Shown here one piece after another: positions 44,968-54,318 of a DNA stretch of 64,000 nt; within the stretch, counting starts at the first letter, position 1, and the number at the start of each line of letters is the position of its first letter. Source of the DNA: Qipengyuania seohaensis (GTDB lineage Bacteria > Pseudomonadota > Alphaproteobacteria > Sphingomonadales > Sphingomonadaceae); contig NZ_CP024920.1 of assembly GCF_002795865.1 (NCBI RefSeq), forward strand, positions 2,019,001-2,083,000. The letters run 5' to 3'. The translations under genes and the position numbers were made by a program. The notes under the pieces are model-generated. The model did no database searches and was not told the origin of the DNA. It saw only the letters and a list, made by a program, of their open reading frames with translations.

Positions 44968-47238
44968 ATGTCAGCAGTTGCATCAGCTCGCCAGATTCTC
45001 ACGCGCCTTCACGAAGTTATGGCTGGGCGCACGCACGCCCAGCACAAGCTGGATCGCGTGGTCGAGATCATTGCCGATGCGCTGTCGAGCGAAGTGTGCT
45101 CGATCTACCTCCTGCGCGAAGGAATGCTCGAGCTGTTCGCCACCCGCGGCCTCAATCCGGAGGCGGTTCACGTCACGCGTATGGGGATCGGCGAAGGGCT
45201 GACCGGGACGATCGCCCAGAACATCGAAACCCTGAACCTGGCGGAAGCGAAAGCTCACCCGGACTTCCTCTATCGCCCTGAAACGGGGGAGGAAAAGTTC
45301 CATTCGTTTGCCGGCGTTCCCATCGTCTATCGCGAACGCGCGGTCGGCGTGCTGTGCGTCCAGCACATGGAACCTCGCAAATACGAAGAGGTCGAGATCG
45401 AGGCGCTGCAGACCACCGCCATGGTCCTGTCCGAACTCATCGCGCACAAGGAACTCGTGGATGACGAAGCCGATCTCGGTTTCGGCGAACCATCGACCGA
45501 GATGGAAGTGTTCGATGGCCTGACCCTGGTGAAAGGCCTGGCCGCCGGTGCTGCAGTCTTCCACCAGCCGCGGATCGAAATCGATCAGGTCATGGCGGAA
45601 GACGTCGAGGCCGAACGCCAGCGTGTCTACCGGGCATTCGACAAGATGCGCGACCAGATCGACGCGATGGGCAAGGAGCCCGAATTCGGCAAGGGCGGCG
45701 AACATGTCGAGGTGCTCGAGACCTACAAGATGTTCGCCTATGACGAGGGCTGGAGCCGCCGGATCAACGAAGCGATCGACAGCGGACTGACTGCCGAGGC
45801 CGCGATCGAACGGGTCCAGCAGCGCACGCGCATGCGGATGCGCGAGATCGACGATCCCCTTCTCGCCGACCGGATGCACGATCTGGAAGACCTGTCGAAC
45901 AGGTTGCTGCGCATCGTTTCCGGCCAGCTCGGAACGGCTGCATCGCAGGGTCTGAGGCGCGACACGATCCTGATCGCGCGCAACCTCGGTCCGGCTGAAT
46001 TGCTCGAATACGACCGTCGCCGATTGAAGGGCGTAGTGCTCGAAGAAGGGTCGCTTACCGCCCACGTCGTGATCGTTGCGCGGGCGATGGGAATTCCTGT
46101 CCTTGGGCGGGTTCCCGGCTTCCGGTCCCGCGTCAGCGAGGGCGATGAAATCCTGGTCGATGCCGACAAGGGCACCGTAACGCTGCGCCCCACGCAGACC
46201 ATGCTGGACGCGTTCGAGACGCGATTTGCGCGCAACCGCGAAAAGCAGGCGGCCTATGCCGAACTGCGCGATGTCGAACCGTTCACCCGTGACGGTACGC
46301 GCGTGATGGTGATGATCAACGCCGGGCTTCGCGACGATGTCAGTGCGCTCCAGCTTACCGGTGCAGACGGTATCGGGCTGTTCCGTACCGAATTCCAGTT
46401 CCTCGTCTCCTCGACGCTTCCCCAGCGCGAGCGGCAGATGCGGCTTTATCGCGACGTCCTCGATGCGGCGGACGGCAAGCAAGTCATCTTCCGCACCGTC
46501 GATATCGGTGGCGACAAGGCGGTGCCTTATCTCGACAACAACACTGCCGAGCGGGACGAGAACCCGGCCATGGGCTGGCGCGCCCTGCGCCTGTCGCTGG
46601 AACGCGAAGGGCTGCTGAAGGCACAGGCCCGCGCCCTGCTGGAAGCGGCAGCGGGACGGCAGCTTTCGGTCATGTTCCCGATGGTGTCCGAACCATGGGA
46701 GTTCGACGCGGCAAAGGCGATTTTCGAGGAGCAGGCCGATTTCCTCCGCCAGCGCCGCCGCCATATGCCCGAAAGCATCGAATATGGCTGCATGCTCGAA
46801 GTGCCCTCTCTGGCCGAAGTGCTCGACCTGCTCCTGCCCAAGGTGTCCTTCATTTCCGTGGGGACCAACGACCTGACCCAGTTCCTGTTCGCAGCGGACA
46901 GGGCGAACCCCAAGCTGGCCGAACGCTATGACTGGCTCAGCCCCTCGATCCTGCGTTTCATGGACCGGATCGCGAAGAACATGGTCGGCTCGAAGGTTCG
47001 CCTTGCAGTGTGCGGCGAAATGGGCGGCAGGCGGCTAGAAGCGTTGGCACTCATGGGGCTCGGCTTCACGCGGTTCTCGATTACGCCAGCAGCCGTTGGT
47101 CCGATCAAGGAATTGGTACGCAAGGTCTATCTGCCCGACCTTTCGGCGCAGATGCAGCGCTGGTTGCTCAATCCGCCGGCGGATATGCGAGCCGAGCTAT
47201 CTCAATGGGCGGCGGACAACGACATCGACCTCGACTGA
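44968..47238 (+). CDS. ptsP: Phosphoenolpyruvate-protein phosphotransferase PtsP (EI-Ntr)
   Basis: 756 residues. An N-terminal GAF domain (about 15-155) is followed by the enzyme I domains. The phosphorylated-His segment reads EEGSLTAHVVIVARAMGIPV (about residue 360), the PEP-binding barrel has GADGIGLFRTEFQFL, TVDIGGDKAVPYL and ISVGTNDLTQFLFAADR, and the catalytic Cys is in VCGEMGG. It starts the nitrogen-related PTS relay (PtsP to PtsO to PtsN), sensing glutamine/2-oxoglutarate through GAF. ptsO and ptsN are not here. Confidence 0.95.
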   Translation: MSAVASARQILTRLHEVMAGRTHAQHKLDRVVEIIADALSSEVCSIYLLREGMLELFATRGLNPEAVHVTRMGIGEGLTGTIAQNIETLNLAEAKAHPDFLYRPETGEEKFHSFAGVPIVYRERAVGVLCVQHMEPRKYEEVEIEALQTTAMVLSELIAHKELVDDEADLGFGEPSTEMEVFDGLTLVKGLAAGAAVFHQPRIEIDQVMAEDVEAERQRVYRAFDKMRDQIDAMGKEPEFGKGGEHVEVLETYKMFAYDEGWSRRINEAIDSGLTAEAAIERVQQRTRMRMREIDDPLLADRMHDLEDLSNRLLRIVSGQLGTAASQGLRRDTILIARNLGPAELLEYDRRRLKGVVLEEGSLTAHVVIVARAMGIPVLGRVPGFRSRVSEGDEILVDADKGTVTLRPTQTMLDAFETRFARNREKQAAYAELRDVEPFTRDGTRVMVMINAGLRDDVSALQLTGADGIGLFRTEFQFLVSSTLPQRERQMRLYRDVLDAADGKQVIFRTVDIGGDKAVPYLDNNTAERDENPAMGWRALRLSLEREGLLKAQARALLEAAAGRQLSVMFPMVSEPWEFDAAKAIFEEQADFLRQRRRHMPESIEYGCMLEVPSLAEVLDLLLPKVSFISVGTNDLTQFLFAADRANPKLAERYDWLSPSILRFMDRIAKNMVGSKVRLAVCGEMGGRRLEALALMGLGFTRFSITPAAVGPIKELVRKVYLPDLSAQMQRWLLNPPADMRAELSQWAADNDIDLD

Positions 47239-47296
47239 TTTCGTCGCGTAGCGCGCGCGGCTCGTCCCCAAGGCGTGGTCGCGGCCCGATCAATGC

Positions 47297-47325
47297 TTGA
47301 CACATGGGCCTGCTATCCCATTCTG
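47297..47325 (+). promoter_or_regulatory. Possible sigma-70-type promoter upstream of rodZ-like gene
   Basis: A consensus -35 TTGACA at 47297-47302 lies about 75 bp before the gene start, but the hexamer at the right distance (ATTCTG, 47320-47325) is a poor -10. It is the only TTGACA noted in the 138-bp gap after ptsP. Confidence 0.25.
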
Positions 47326-47376
47326 GCGTCAACGGGAGCGGGAACACCCGCCGGGCACTAATCATTCGGGAATCGC

Positions 47377-48228
47377 ATGGAAAAAGACGGCATCGTCGAA
47401 GAGGAGAGCGCGCGCATGGACCGCGTGGGTGACAGGCTGCGCGCTGCGCGCGAGGCGAAAGGCCTCGAGCTGGAGCAGGTCGCGGCAGAAACCCGGATTC
47501 CCCAGCGTCACCTTGAATCGATTGAGGCGGGCGACTTCGCCTCGCTGCCATCGCGCACTTATGCCATCGGGTTCAGCCGCACCTATGCGCGCACGTTGGA
47601 CCTCGACGAGCGTGAAGTACTCGACCAGGTGCGTGCCGAGCTGGCAGAGCACCAGGGCAAGGCGGACTCCACACCTGCAAAGTTCGAGCCGGGCGATCCT
47701 GCGCGCGTACCGGGTCGCGGACTTGCCTGGTTTGCAGTATTCGCGGCGATCCTCCTGATGGGCGGCATTTACGCCTTTTACCGCAGCTACTTCGCTCCCG
47801 GGCTTGGGCCTGCACCCTTGCAGGATCCCGAAGAGCAATTCGCCGCAGCCGACAATCCGCAGGCGAGCGAGCCGGCTCCGGCCACGCAGCCGACCGGTGG
47901 CCCGGTGGTATTCACCAGCGAAATGGACGAGACCTGGGTCAAGTTCTACGACGTCAATGGGGAACGCTTGTACGAAGCGCAGATGAATACTGGCGACACA
48001 TACACCGTGCCGAGCGACGCCGAGGGCCCGCAGATATGGACCGGACGCCCGTATGCGCTGGCGATCACGATCGGCGGGCGTTCCGTGCCCAAGCTTTCCG
48101 AAGAGGACGAGGTGGTGCGTGACGTCCCGGTGACGGCAGAGGCTTTGCTCGCCCGACCAGCCGCGCAGGAAGGGGCCGCAGATACGCCTTCCGCGCCTGC
48201 TGCCGGATCGGCGACACCCGCTACCTGA
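47377..48228 (+). CDS. RodZ-like helix-turn-helix membrane protein
   Basis: 283 residues. A cytoplasmic HTH domain (about 16-75: GDRLRAAREAKGLELEQVA and TRIPQRHLESIEAGDF), a basic linker, one transmembrane helix (about 112-133), a Pro/Ala-rich stretch and a C-terminal DUF4115 beta-domain (about 172-260) give the RodZ architecture. RodZ couples MreB to the cell-wall elongation machinery. A start at ATG 47416 (GAGGAG upstream) is also possible and would remove an acidic 13-residue extension. It is followed by the cpoB-like gene. Confidence 0.82.
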   Translation: MEKDGIVEEESARMDRVGDRLRAAREAKGLELEQVAAETRIPQRHLESIEAGDFASLPSRTYAIGFSRTYARTLDLDEREVLDQVRAELAEHQGKADSTPAKFEPGDPARVPGRGLAWFAVFAAILLMGGIYAFYRSYFAPGLGPAPLQDPEEQFAAADNPQASEPAPATQPTGGPVVFTSEMDETWVKFYDVNGERLYEAQMNTGDTYTVPSDAEGPQIWTGRPYALAITIGGRSVPKLSEEDEVVRDVPVTAEALLARPAAQEGAADTPSAPAAGSATPAT

Positions 48229-48315
48229 TCACGGCGGAAAACCCGCTTCATCCCCTCGACAGTTTCGCGGGGGTAGGGCTAGATTCACATGGATTTCGTA
48301 TTGAGGAGAACGGGC

Positions 48316-49245
48316 GTGACATCGACCCGCATTGCACGTGGTTTCGGACTTGGCGCATTTGCTGCCGCACTGGTGGCGACTTCCATGCCGGCTGCGGCAC
48401 AGGACGATTCCCAGACGCGCATTCGTAAGCTGGAAGCCGAAGTCCGCGCCTTGCAGCGCAAGGTCTTCCCGGGCGGCGACGGACGCTATTTCGAGCCCGA
48501 GATTTCCGGACAGCCCGCCGCTCGCCCGAGCGTGAGCACGACGACATCGACGACTGCCGTGACCGACATTCTCGCGCGTCTCGATGCACTTGAAACCCAG
48601 CTCCAGCGGCTGACCGCCCAGTACGAGGTCGGCGGCAATGCAATGCGCCTGCTCGAAGAACGGATCGAAGCGCTCGAAGCGGCCAATGCTCCGGCTCCTT
48701 CGCCCACGCCTGCGGCCACCACGACTTCCGGCACGGCGTCGACCACCAGGCCGGCGACAAGCTCGACGCCTACGCCCACTCCGACACCCGCGGCCGCGCA
48801 ACCCAGCGCGGAGCGTGTCGCGGCAGTCCAGGCGATCGCCAAACCGCAGACCGACGATGCGGCGGATGACGAATACTCCTACGGTTACCGTTTGTGGGAC
48901 GCGGGCTTCTTCCCCGAAGCGCAGCAGCAGCTGACCCTGTTCGTGGAACGCTATCCCAGCCACTGGCGCGCAACCTATGGCCGCAACCTGCTGGGCCGCG
49001 CCTATCTCGACGATGGTAAGCCCAATGATGCGGCTCCCTGGTTCCTGCGCAATTATCAGGCCGACAAGAACGCGCCGCGTGCCGGCGACAGCCTGCTCTA
49101 CCTTGCGGAAGCGATGATCGCGCTCGACGATACGAAGCGCGCCTGCATCGCCTTGGCCGAATTCGGCGAGACATATCCCGCACTCGCGGCAGGGCGTCTT
49201 CAGGGCCAGTACGAACGCAATCTCGGCCGCGTGACCTGCAGCTGA
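48316..49245 (+). CDS. CpoB/YbgF-like periplasmic TPR protein
   Basis: 309 residues. It has a signal peptide (cleaved after AAA, near residue 29), a short coiled coil (IRKLEAEVRALQRKVF), a second coiled coil (LDALETQLQRLTAQYEV), a long Thr/Pro/Ser/Ala-rich linker (about 150-190), and C-terminal TPR units (GYRLWDAGFFPEAQQQLTLF onward). This is the layout of CpoB, which links peptidoglycan synthesis with Tol-Pal constriction. tol-pal genes are not adjacent. GTG 48316 with GAGGAG 7 nt upstream is preferred over ATG 48289, which lacks a ribosome-binding site. Confidence 0.8.
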   Translation: MTSTRIARGFGLGAFAAALVATSMPAAAQDDSQTRIRKLEAEVRALQRKVFPGGDGRYFEPEISGQPAARPSVSTTTSTTAVTDILARLDALETQLQRLTAQYEVGGNAMRLLEERIEALEAANAPAPSPTPAATTTSGTASTTRPATSSTPTPTPTPAAAQPSAERVAAVQAIAKPQTDDAADDEYSYGYRLWDAGFFPEAQQQLTLFVERYPSHWRATYGRNLLGRAYLDDGKPNDAAPWFLRNYQADKNAPRAGDSLLYLAEAMIALDDTKRACIALAEFGETYPALAAGRLQGQYERNLGRVTCS

Positions 49246-49246
49246 C

Positions 49247-50191
49247 GTGGCCGTCGCCGATGAATTGATTGATCGATTCCTCGGCGACCTAAACCGGCTG
49301 CGCCTCGACCAAGGCGTTCTGGGCCTTGCCGTTTCCGGCGGGGCCGACAGCATGGCAATGCTGTTGCTTGCAGCCGAGGCCCTAGATCCCGAGGGGCTGG
49401 CAGTCGCGACGGTCGATCACGGCCTGCGGCCTGAAGCGGCGCAGGAATGCGCCCTGGTCGCAAATGCGTGCAGGAAGCTCGGCATCCCGTGTGAAGTCCT
49501 TGAGGCCGAAGTCGCTCCCGGTAACACGCAGGAACAGGCGCGGATTGCGCGCTATGCTGCACTTGGCGACTGGGCGCAACGGCGCGGTATCGCGACCATC
49601 GCGACCGCACACCACGCGGACGACCAGGCCGAAACCGTCCTCATGCGGCTCAATCGCGGCAGCGGGCTGGGCGGGCTCGCAGGCATTCGCTCGCGCACCC
49701 GGATTGAGGGGTGCGAGGCCGATATCGTGCGGCCGCTGCTGGGTTTCCGCCGGGATGAACTCCGCGCGATTGTCGAAGCGAGCGATTTCGATTTTGTCCA
49801 TGATCCGAGCAATCTCGACGAGCGCTACGACAGGGTCAGGATGCGCAAGGCGCTGGCGCAAGCGGAGTGGCTGGACGCCGCCGCACTGGCGCGCTCGGCA
49901 AAGCATCTGGAGGAGGCGGAGCGTACGCTCCAGTCACTGGCGGACATGAGTTGGGAGCGCTCTGCGGACGTGAGCGGCAGTCAGATCCGCGTCCCCTATA
50001 CGAACCTGCTCGACACCAATGCACGTCTCGTGCGCAGGGCAATGCTGACGCTGGGCGCGACAATCAGCTTGGGCGAGGTGATCGACTTCCTGAAGACCGG
50101 CCGCGACCGCGCCAATATCGCAGGCGTGCTCGTCGAAAGGCGCGATGAAAGCTATTTTTGCAGCAAGGAGCCACCCCGGCGCGGCAACTAG
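49247..50191 (+). CDS. tilS: tRNA(Ile)-lysidine synthase TilS
   Basis: 314 residues, the short form common in alphaproteobacteria. The PP-loop LAVSGGADSMAMLLLAAEAL (about 26-45) and TAHHADDQAETVLMRLNRGS (about 121-140) are diagnostic. TilS converts the wobble C of tRNA-Ile(CAU) to lysidine using ATP, an essential step that switches the anticodon to AUA reading. The start is GTG, 1 bp after the cpoB-like stop, so translation is probably coupled. It ends overlapping the convergent L,D-transpeptidase stop (CTAG). Confidence 0.94.
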   Translation: MAVADELIDRFLGDLNRLRLDQGVLGLAVSGGADSMAMLLLAAEALDPEGLAVATVDHGLRPEAAQECALVANACRKLGIPCEVLEAEVAPGNTQEQARIARYAALGDWAQRRGIATIATAHHADDQAETVLMRLNRGSGLGGLAGIRSRTRIEGCEADIVRPLLGFRRDELRAIVEASDFDFVHDPSNLDERYDRVRMRKALAQAEWLDAAALARSAKHLEEAERTLQSLADMSWERSADVSGSQIRVPYTNLLDTNARLVRRAMLTLGATISLGEVIDFLKTGRDRANIAGVLVERRDESYFCSKEPPRRGN

Positions 50192-50847
50192 ATGATAGGG
50201 TCACCCACGCCGATGCGCTTGCCATCGGTAATGATGACCTTGTCGCCTTTCTGCGCGATCTCGAAAATCCGGGCGGCTAGCGGGTCGGGAATGGCGACGC
50301 AGCCATGGCTGGCATAGCCGTTCTGCACTTCCGAGCCGCCGTGAATGGCAATCCCGTCCCATGTCAGGCGGAGGGTCCAGGGCATGGGCGCATTGCCGTA
50401 CTTCTCCGAGACATTGTGCCGTTCCTTGGTGAGGATCGGGAATGTACCTGTGGGCGTGGGATGTTCGTCCGTGCCCAGCATCACTGCGGCGGCGCCGATT
50501 TCGTAACCATCGCGAAAGACGGAAATCGTCCGTGCCTCGAGGTCGACCGTGATCAGCAACGGACCTTCGGGCACGCCCTCGTCGTCCCAATGCCATTCGC
50601 CATACTTGATCGGCCCTTCGATCGGAAGGACACGCCGGATGGTGAAGGGACGCTTCGCATCGGCTTCCAGCTTTGCGAGGATCGCCGCTTCGGGCTGGAG
50701 CTTTGTGGGAGCCGCGGTTTCGGGCGCCTTCTCGAATTCAGGTTGCGCACTGCTCGTCACGCCAAACGCCAGTGCGGCGAGGCCGAGTGCGACCACAAGC
50801 GTGGTTCCGCCAATCCATCTGAGAATCGCGTTCATGCTTTTGTACAT
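50188..50847 (-). CDS. L,D-transpeptidase (YkuD domain)
   Basis: 219 residues. An N-terminal transmembrane anchor or signal (about 9-30) is followed by a YkuD catalytic domain whose active site IHGGSEVQNGYASHGCVAI carries the His and the nucleophilic Cys. The family makes 3-3 peptidoglycan cross-links or attaches proteins to peptidoglycan in the periplasm. The start could be ATG 50847 or ATG 50835; neither has a strong Shine-Dalgarno. It lies downstream of eda with a 73-bp gap. Confidence 0.88.
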   Translation of the reverse strand: MYKSMNAILRWIGGTTLVVALGLAALAFGVTSSAQPEFEKAPETAAPTKLQPEAAILAKLEADAKRPFTIRRVLPIEGPIKYGEWHWDDEGVPEGPLLITVDLEARTISVFRDGYEIGAAAVMLGTDEHPTPTGTFPILTKERHNVSEKYGNAPMPWTLRLTWDGIAIHGGSEVQNGYASHGCVAIPDPLAARIFEIAQKGDKVIITDGKRIGVGDPII

Positions 50848-50920
50848 AGGGCAATAACCCGCGCTTTTCCATGAACGCAGCAGGTGCAGTCCCACGGCGG
50901 AACGGTCGTGGAAGCGGCGG

Positions 50921-51532
50921 TTACCGGCCCAGTTCGCAGGCCTTGCGCGCCATTTGCTCGACTGCGGCCTCGTCCACCGGACCGCGCGGGGCGACCCAGC
51001 TGCCCCCGACGCAGAGTACCGGGTCGAAGGCCAGCCACTCGCTTGCATTGGCTTCGGAGATTCCGCCCGTCGGGCAGAAGCGGCACTGGCCGAAGGGTGC
51101 CGCCAAAGCCTTGAGCGCGGGCAGGCCGCCTGCCGCCATGGCAGGGAAGAATTTGAAATGCGTGAGCCCGAGGTCGAGCCCGCGCATTATGTCGCCGGCA
51201 TTGGCGATGCCGGGCAGGAAGGGGATGCCTTCGCGAATGGCTGCCTTGCCCAGCGGTTCGGTCAGTCCCGGCGAGACGATGAACTCGCTGCCCGCCTGGA
51301 TGGCATTGGCGAGGTCCTGCTGGTTCGTCACCGTACCTGCACCGACGATCGCGCCGTCCACCTGCTTCATGGCGGTGATTGCATCGAGTGCGGCAGGGGT
51401 GCGCAGCGTCACTTCGAGGACGCGCAGCCCGCCGGCGACCAGTGCGCGGGCGAGGGGCACGGCGTGCTCCACCTCGTCCACGACGATTACCGGGATGACC
51501 GGCGCGGTTTTCATGATGTCGGCAATATTCAT
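50921..51532 (-). CDS. eda: 2-keto-3-deoxy-6-phosphogluconate aldolase
   Basis: 203 residues. The Glu-containing LRVLEVTLRTPAAL (about 36-49), GAGTVTN and the Schiff-base Lys in THFKFFPAMAAGG, followed by CPTGGIS, match KDPG aldolases. It splits 2-keto-3-deoxy-6-phosphogluconate to pyruvate and glyceraldehyde-3-phosphate, the last Entner-Doudoroff step. The start overlaps the glk stop by 4 bp. It is the last gene of zwf-edd-glk-eda. Confidence 0.96.
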   Translation of the reverse strand: MNIADIMKTAPVIPVIVVDEVEHAVPLARALVAGGLRVLEVTLRTPAALDAITAMKQVDGAIVGAGTVTNQQDLANAIQAGSEFIVSPGLTEPLGKAAIREGIPFLPGIANAGDIMRGLDLGLTHFKFFPAMAAGGLPALKALAAPFGQCRFCPTGGISEANASEWLAFDPVLCVGGSWVAPRGPVDEAAVEQMARKACELGR

Positions 51533-52500
51533 GCGTGTTCTCTTGCGAATGCGGCGGCTGCCCCGAACAGGCCGGGTTGCGGATGGGTGATGAGCTTGAC
51601 CGGGATCGATGCCATCAGTTCCTGGAATCGGCCCTTGGACTTGAAGCGTTCTGCAAAGCCGGACTTGAGCAGTGTTTCGCGAATACGGTAGCCGAGGCCG
51701 CCTGCAATCACGACACCGCCGAAACCGCCCTGCGCCAGGGCAATGTCACCTGCGACGCTACCCAGCGACATGCAGAACCGGTCGACCGCCGCAGCCGCGA
51801 GGCTATCGCTGCCGTCCTGGCCGCGCGTCCAGATCGCGATATCGTCTTCCTCGGCGACCGGACGACCCTCCATCGCAGCAAGGGTTTGATAGATATCGGA
51901 AATTGCAGGTCCTGCGACCACGCGCTCCACCGATACGCGCGTATGGCGCTTGCGCAGGCGGGCGAGGATGGCGTCGTCGATCTGATCGAGCGGTGCGAAA
52001 TCTATGTGACCGCCCTCCGTTGCCGAGACGCGGTAAGTGCCGTCAGGTTCGCGATAGAGATGCGCAACACCGAGGCCCGTGCCCGGTCCGAGCACGCTGA
52101 GGCGTCCGGTCGGCGCGAGCGGCTTGTCGGGGCCGGTGAGGTGGATGAACTGGTCCTCGCCCACACGCGCCACGGCGTGGGCCACGGCCTCGAAGTCGTT
52201 CACGATGCAGTAGTTCTCGACGCCCAGCTTTTCCTTTACGAGCGCGGGGCGGATGATCCAGGGATTGTTGGTGAAGCGGATCACATCGCCGCCTACCGGT
52301 CCGGCTATCGCCATGGACACGCGGGGGGGCAGGGTGCCGCCCATGCGATCGCGAAAATCTTCCCACGCGGTCTGGAAGCTGGCGTGGTCTTCCGTGTGGA
52401 GCGTCTCCGGCTCGTTCAGCGTGATCGTGCCATCGTCGCGGATGGTGGCGATGGTGAAACGGGCATGCGTGCCGCCGATATCTACGCTGACGAGTTCCAT
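51529..52500 (-). CDS. glk: Glucokinase
   Basis: 323 residues of the bacterial Glk family: VSVDIGGTHARFTIATI at the N-terminus, VNDFEAVAHAV with the catalytic Asp, VLGPGTGLGVAHLYREPDG, and TEGGHIDFAPLDQ. It phosphorylates glucose with ATP, feeding Zwf. It sits 3 bp after edd and overlaps eda by 4 bp. Confidence 0.96.
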   Translation of the reverse strand: MELVSVDIGGTHARFTIATIRDDGTITLNEPETLHTEDHASFQTAWEDFRDRMGGTLPPRVSMAIAGPVGGDVIRFTNNPWIIRPALVKEKLGVENYCIVNDFEAVAHAVARVGEDQFIHLTGPDKPLAPTGRLSVLGPGTGLGVAHLYREPDGTYRVSATEGGHIDFAPLDQIDDAILARLRKRHTRVSVERVVAGPAISDIYQTLAAMEGRPVAEEDDIAIWTRGQDGSDSLAAAAVDRFCMSLGSVAGDIALAQGGFGGVVIAGGLGYRIRETLLKSGFAERFKSKGRFQELMASIPVKLITHPQPGLFGAAAAFAREHA

Positions 52501-52503
52501 ATC

Positions 52504-54318
52504 CTACAATCCTGCCATTGCGAGCATCGATGAAGCGCCTTGTTCCGCGCCGTCGGAATTGGCGCGGAACATGGCATAGAATTCGCGGCCCATGCCCATG
52601 TCGGGCGCAGGCTCGTGCGCGGCTTCCCGGCTGCCGAGATCGGCCGTAGTCGACAGCGTGCCGGCCTCCGCACAGACCTTGACGATGTCGCCGTCACGCA
52701 GTTTGGCCAGCGGTCCACCGCCCAGTGCTTCGGGTGTGCAGTGGATTGCCGCGGGGACTTTCCCGCTGGCGCCGCTCATCCGGCCATCGGTGACGAGCGC
52801 CACCCGGTACCCACGGTCCTGGAGAACGCCGAGGGCAGGGGTGAGCTTATGCAGCTCTGGCATGCCATTGGCGCGCGGACCCTGGAAGCGGACCACCACG
52901 ACCACATCCTTGTCGAGTTCGCCCTTCTTGAAGGCCTCATTGACCGAATGCTGGTCTTCGAAAACGCGGCACGGCGCCTCGATGGTCCAGCGCTCGCGTT
53001 CGACGGCGGACGATTTGAAACAGGCACGTCCGAGATTGCCCTCGACGAGGCGCATGCCGCCGTCGGACTGGAAGGGATCGGATGCGGGGCGCAGCATTTC
53101 CGTGTCCCCGCTCGGGCCCGGATCGCGCCATGTCAGCTCTTCGCCATCCATTCCCGGTTCGCGCGAATAGGCTTCGAAACCCCCGTCCCAGACGGTGAGA
53201 ATGTCTGCGTGGGCAAGCCCCTCGTCGAGCAGTGTGCCGATTACGTAACCCATGCCGCCTGCGTCGTGGAAATGGTTCACATCGCCCGACCCGTTGGGAT
53301 AGACGCGCGCGACCAGCGGCACGGCGCTGGAAAGTTCGGCAAGATCGCTCCAGTCGAAACGGATGCCGGCGGCCCGCGCCATGGCGGGAATATGGATCGC
53401 GTGATTGGTGGATCCGCCCGTCGCGAGGAGGCCGATTGCAGCGTTGATGATGGCTTTCTCGTCGACGACTCGTGACAGCGGACGGAAGTCGTCCCCTTCC
53501 TTGCGGATCGCGGCGAGCCGGTGCGTGGCGGAACGCGTGAGTTCCTGACGCAGCTTGGCGCCCGGCGGAACGAAGGCCGCGCCCGGAACGTGCAGGCCCA
53601 TCATCTCCATCATCATCTGATTGGAATTGGCGGTGCCGTAGAATGTGCAGGTGCCGGGCGAATGGTAGCTGCCCATCTCGCTCGCGAGGAGCTCGTCGCG
53701 CCCGACCTTGCCTTCTGCGTAAAGCTGGCGCGTGCGTTGCTTTTCCTTATTGGAAATGCCGGTGCCCATGGGACCCGAAGGCACGAAAATCGTCGGCAGG
53801 TGGCCGAAACGCAGGGCGCCCATCAGGAGGCCGGGAACGATCTTGTCGCAAATGCCGAGCAGGGCGACGCCGTCGTACATGGCGTGTGACAGGGCGACGA
53901 TGGTGCTGAGCGCGATCGTGTCGCGGCTGAAGAGCGACAGTTCCATGCCGTCCTGCCCTTGCGTCACGCCATCGCACATGGCCGGCGTGCCGCCTGCGAC
54001 CTGTGCCGTCGCGCCAACCTCGCGCGCCCAGATCTTCATGCGCTCGGGATAGCGGTGGTAGGGCTGGTGGGCGGACAGCATATCGTTGTAGGCGGTCACT
54101 ATGCCGAGGTTCGGGCCTTGCGCCGCCTTGATGGCGTTCTGGTCGTCCTCTGCCCCGGCAAAAGCGTGGGCGAGGTTCGAGCAGGACAATGAATGGCGAT
54201 CGACCTGGCGTTCGCCCTCGCGATCCATGAGGTCGAGATAGGCGGAGCGGCTGTCGCGCGAATTGGCAATCACGCGCTCCGTAACCCGGGTGATCGTATC
54301 GTTGAGCGGTTTAGTCAT
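52504..54318 (-). CDS. edd: Phosphogluconate dehydratase
   Basis: 604 residues, IlvD/Edd family. Cluster-ligand Cys residues sit in [18 protein letters not shown] and [39 protein letters not shown] and [18 protein letters not shown] are also typical. It dehydrates 6-phosphogluconate to KDPG using a [4Fe-4S] cluster. It overlaps the zwf stop by 8 bp and is 3 bp from glk, so the operon is tightly coupled. Confidence 0.97.
   Translation of the reverse strand: MTKPLNDTITRVTERVIANSRDSRSAYLDLMDREGERQVDRHSLSCSNLAHAFAGAEDDQNAIKAAQGPNLGIVTAYNDMLSAHQPYHRYPERMKIWAREVGATAQVAGGTPAMCDGVTQGQDGMELSLFSRDTIALSTIVALSHAMYDGVALLGICDKIVPGLLMGALRFGHLPTIFVPSGPMGTGISNKEKQRTRQLYAEGKVGRDELLASEMGSYHSPGTCTFYGTANSNQMMMEMMGLHVPGAAFVPPGAKLRQELTRSATHRLAAIRKEGDDFRPLSRVVDEKAIINAAIGLLATGGSTNHAIHIPAMARAAGIRFDWSDLAELSSAVPLVARVYPNGSGDVNHFHDAGGMGYVIGTLLDEGLAHADILTVWDGGFEAYSREPGMDGEELTWRDPGPSGDTEMLRPASDPFQSDGGMRLVEGNLGRACFKSSAVERERWTIEAPCRVFEDQHSVNEAFKKGELDKDVVVVVRFQGPRANGMPELHKLTPALGVLQDRGYRVALVTDGRMSGASGKVPAAIHCTPEALGGGPLAKLRDGDIVKVCAEAGTLSTTADLGSREAAHEPAPDMGMGREFYAMFRANSDGAEQGASSMLAMAGL

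Noticed and set aside
44983..46764. Long open frame (593 codons) antisense to ptsP
   Set aside because: It lies wholly within a well-conserved gene on the other strand. Long antisense frames are expected in high-GC DNA with strong third-position bias.
48660..48800. Possible short tandem repeat array (Thr/Pro/Ser-rich, ACG/CCG-rich)
   Set aside because: The units are irregular and translate into the low-complexity linker of the CpoB-like protein; this is not a CRISPR or VNTR array.
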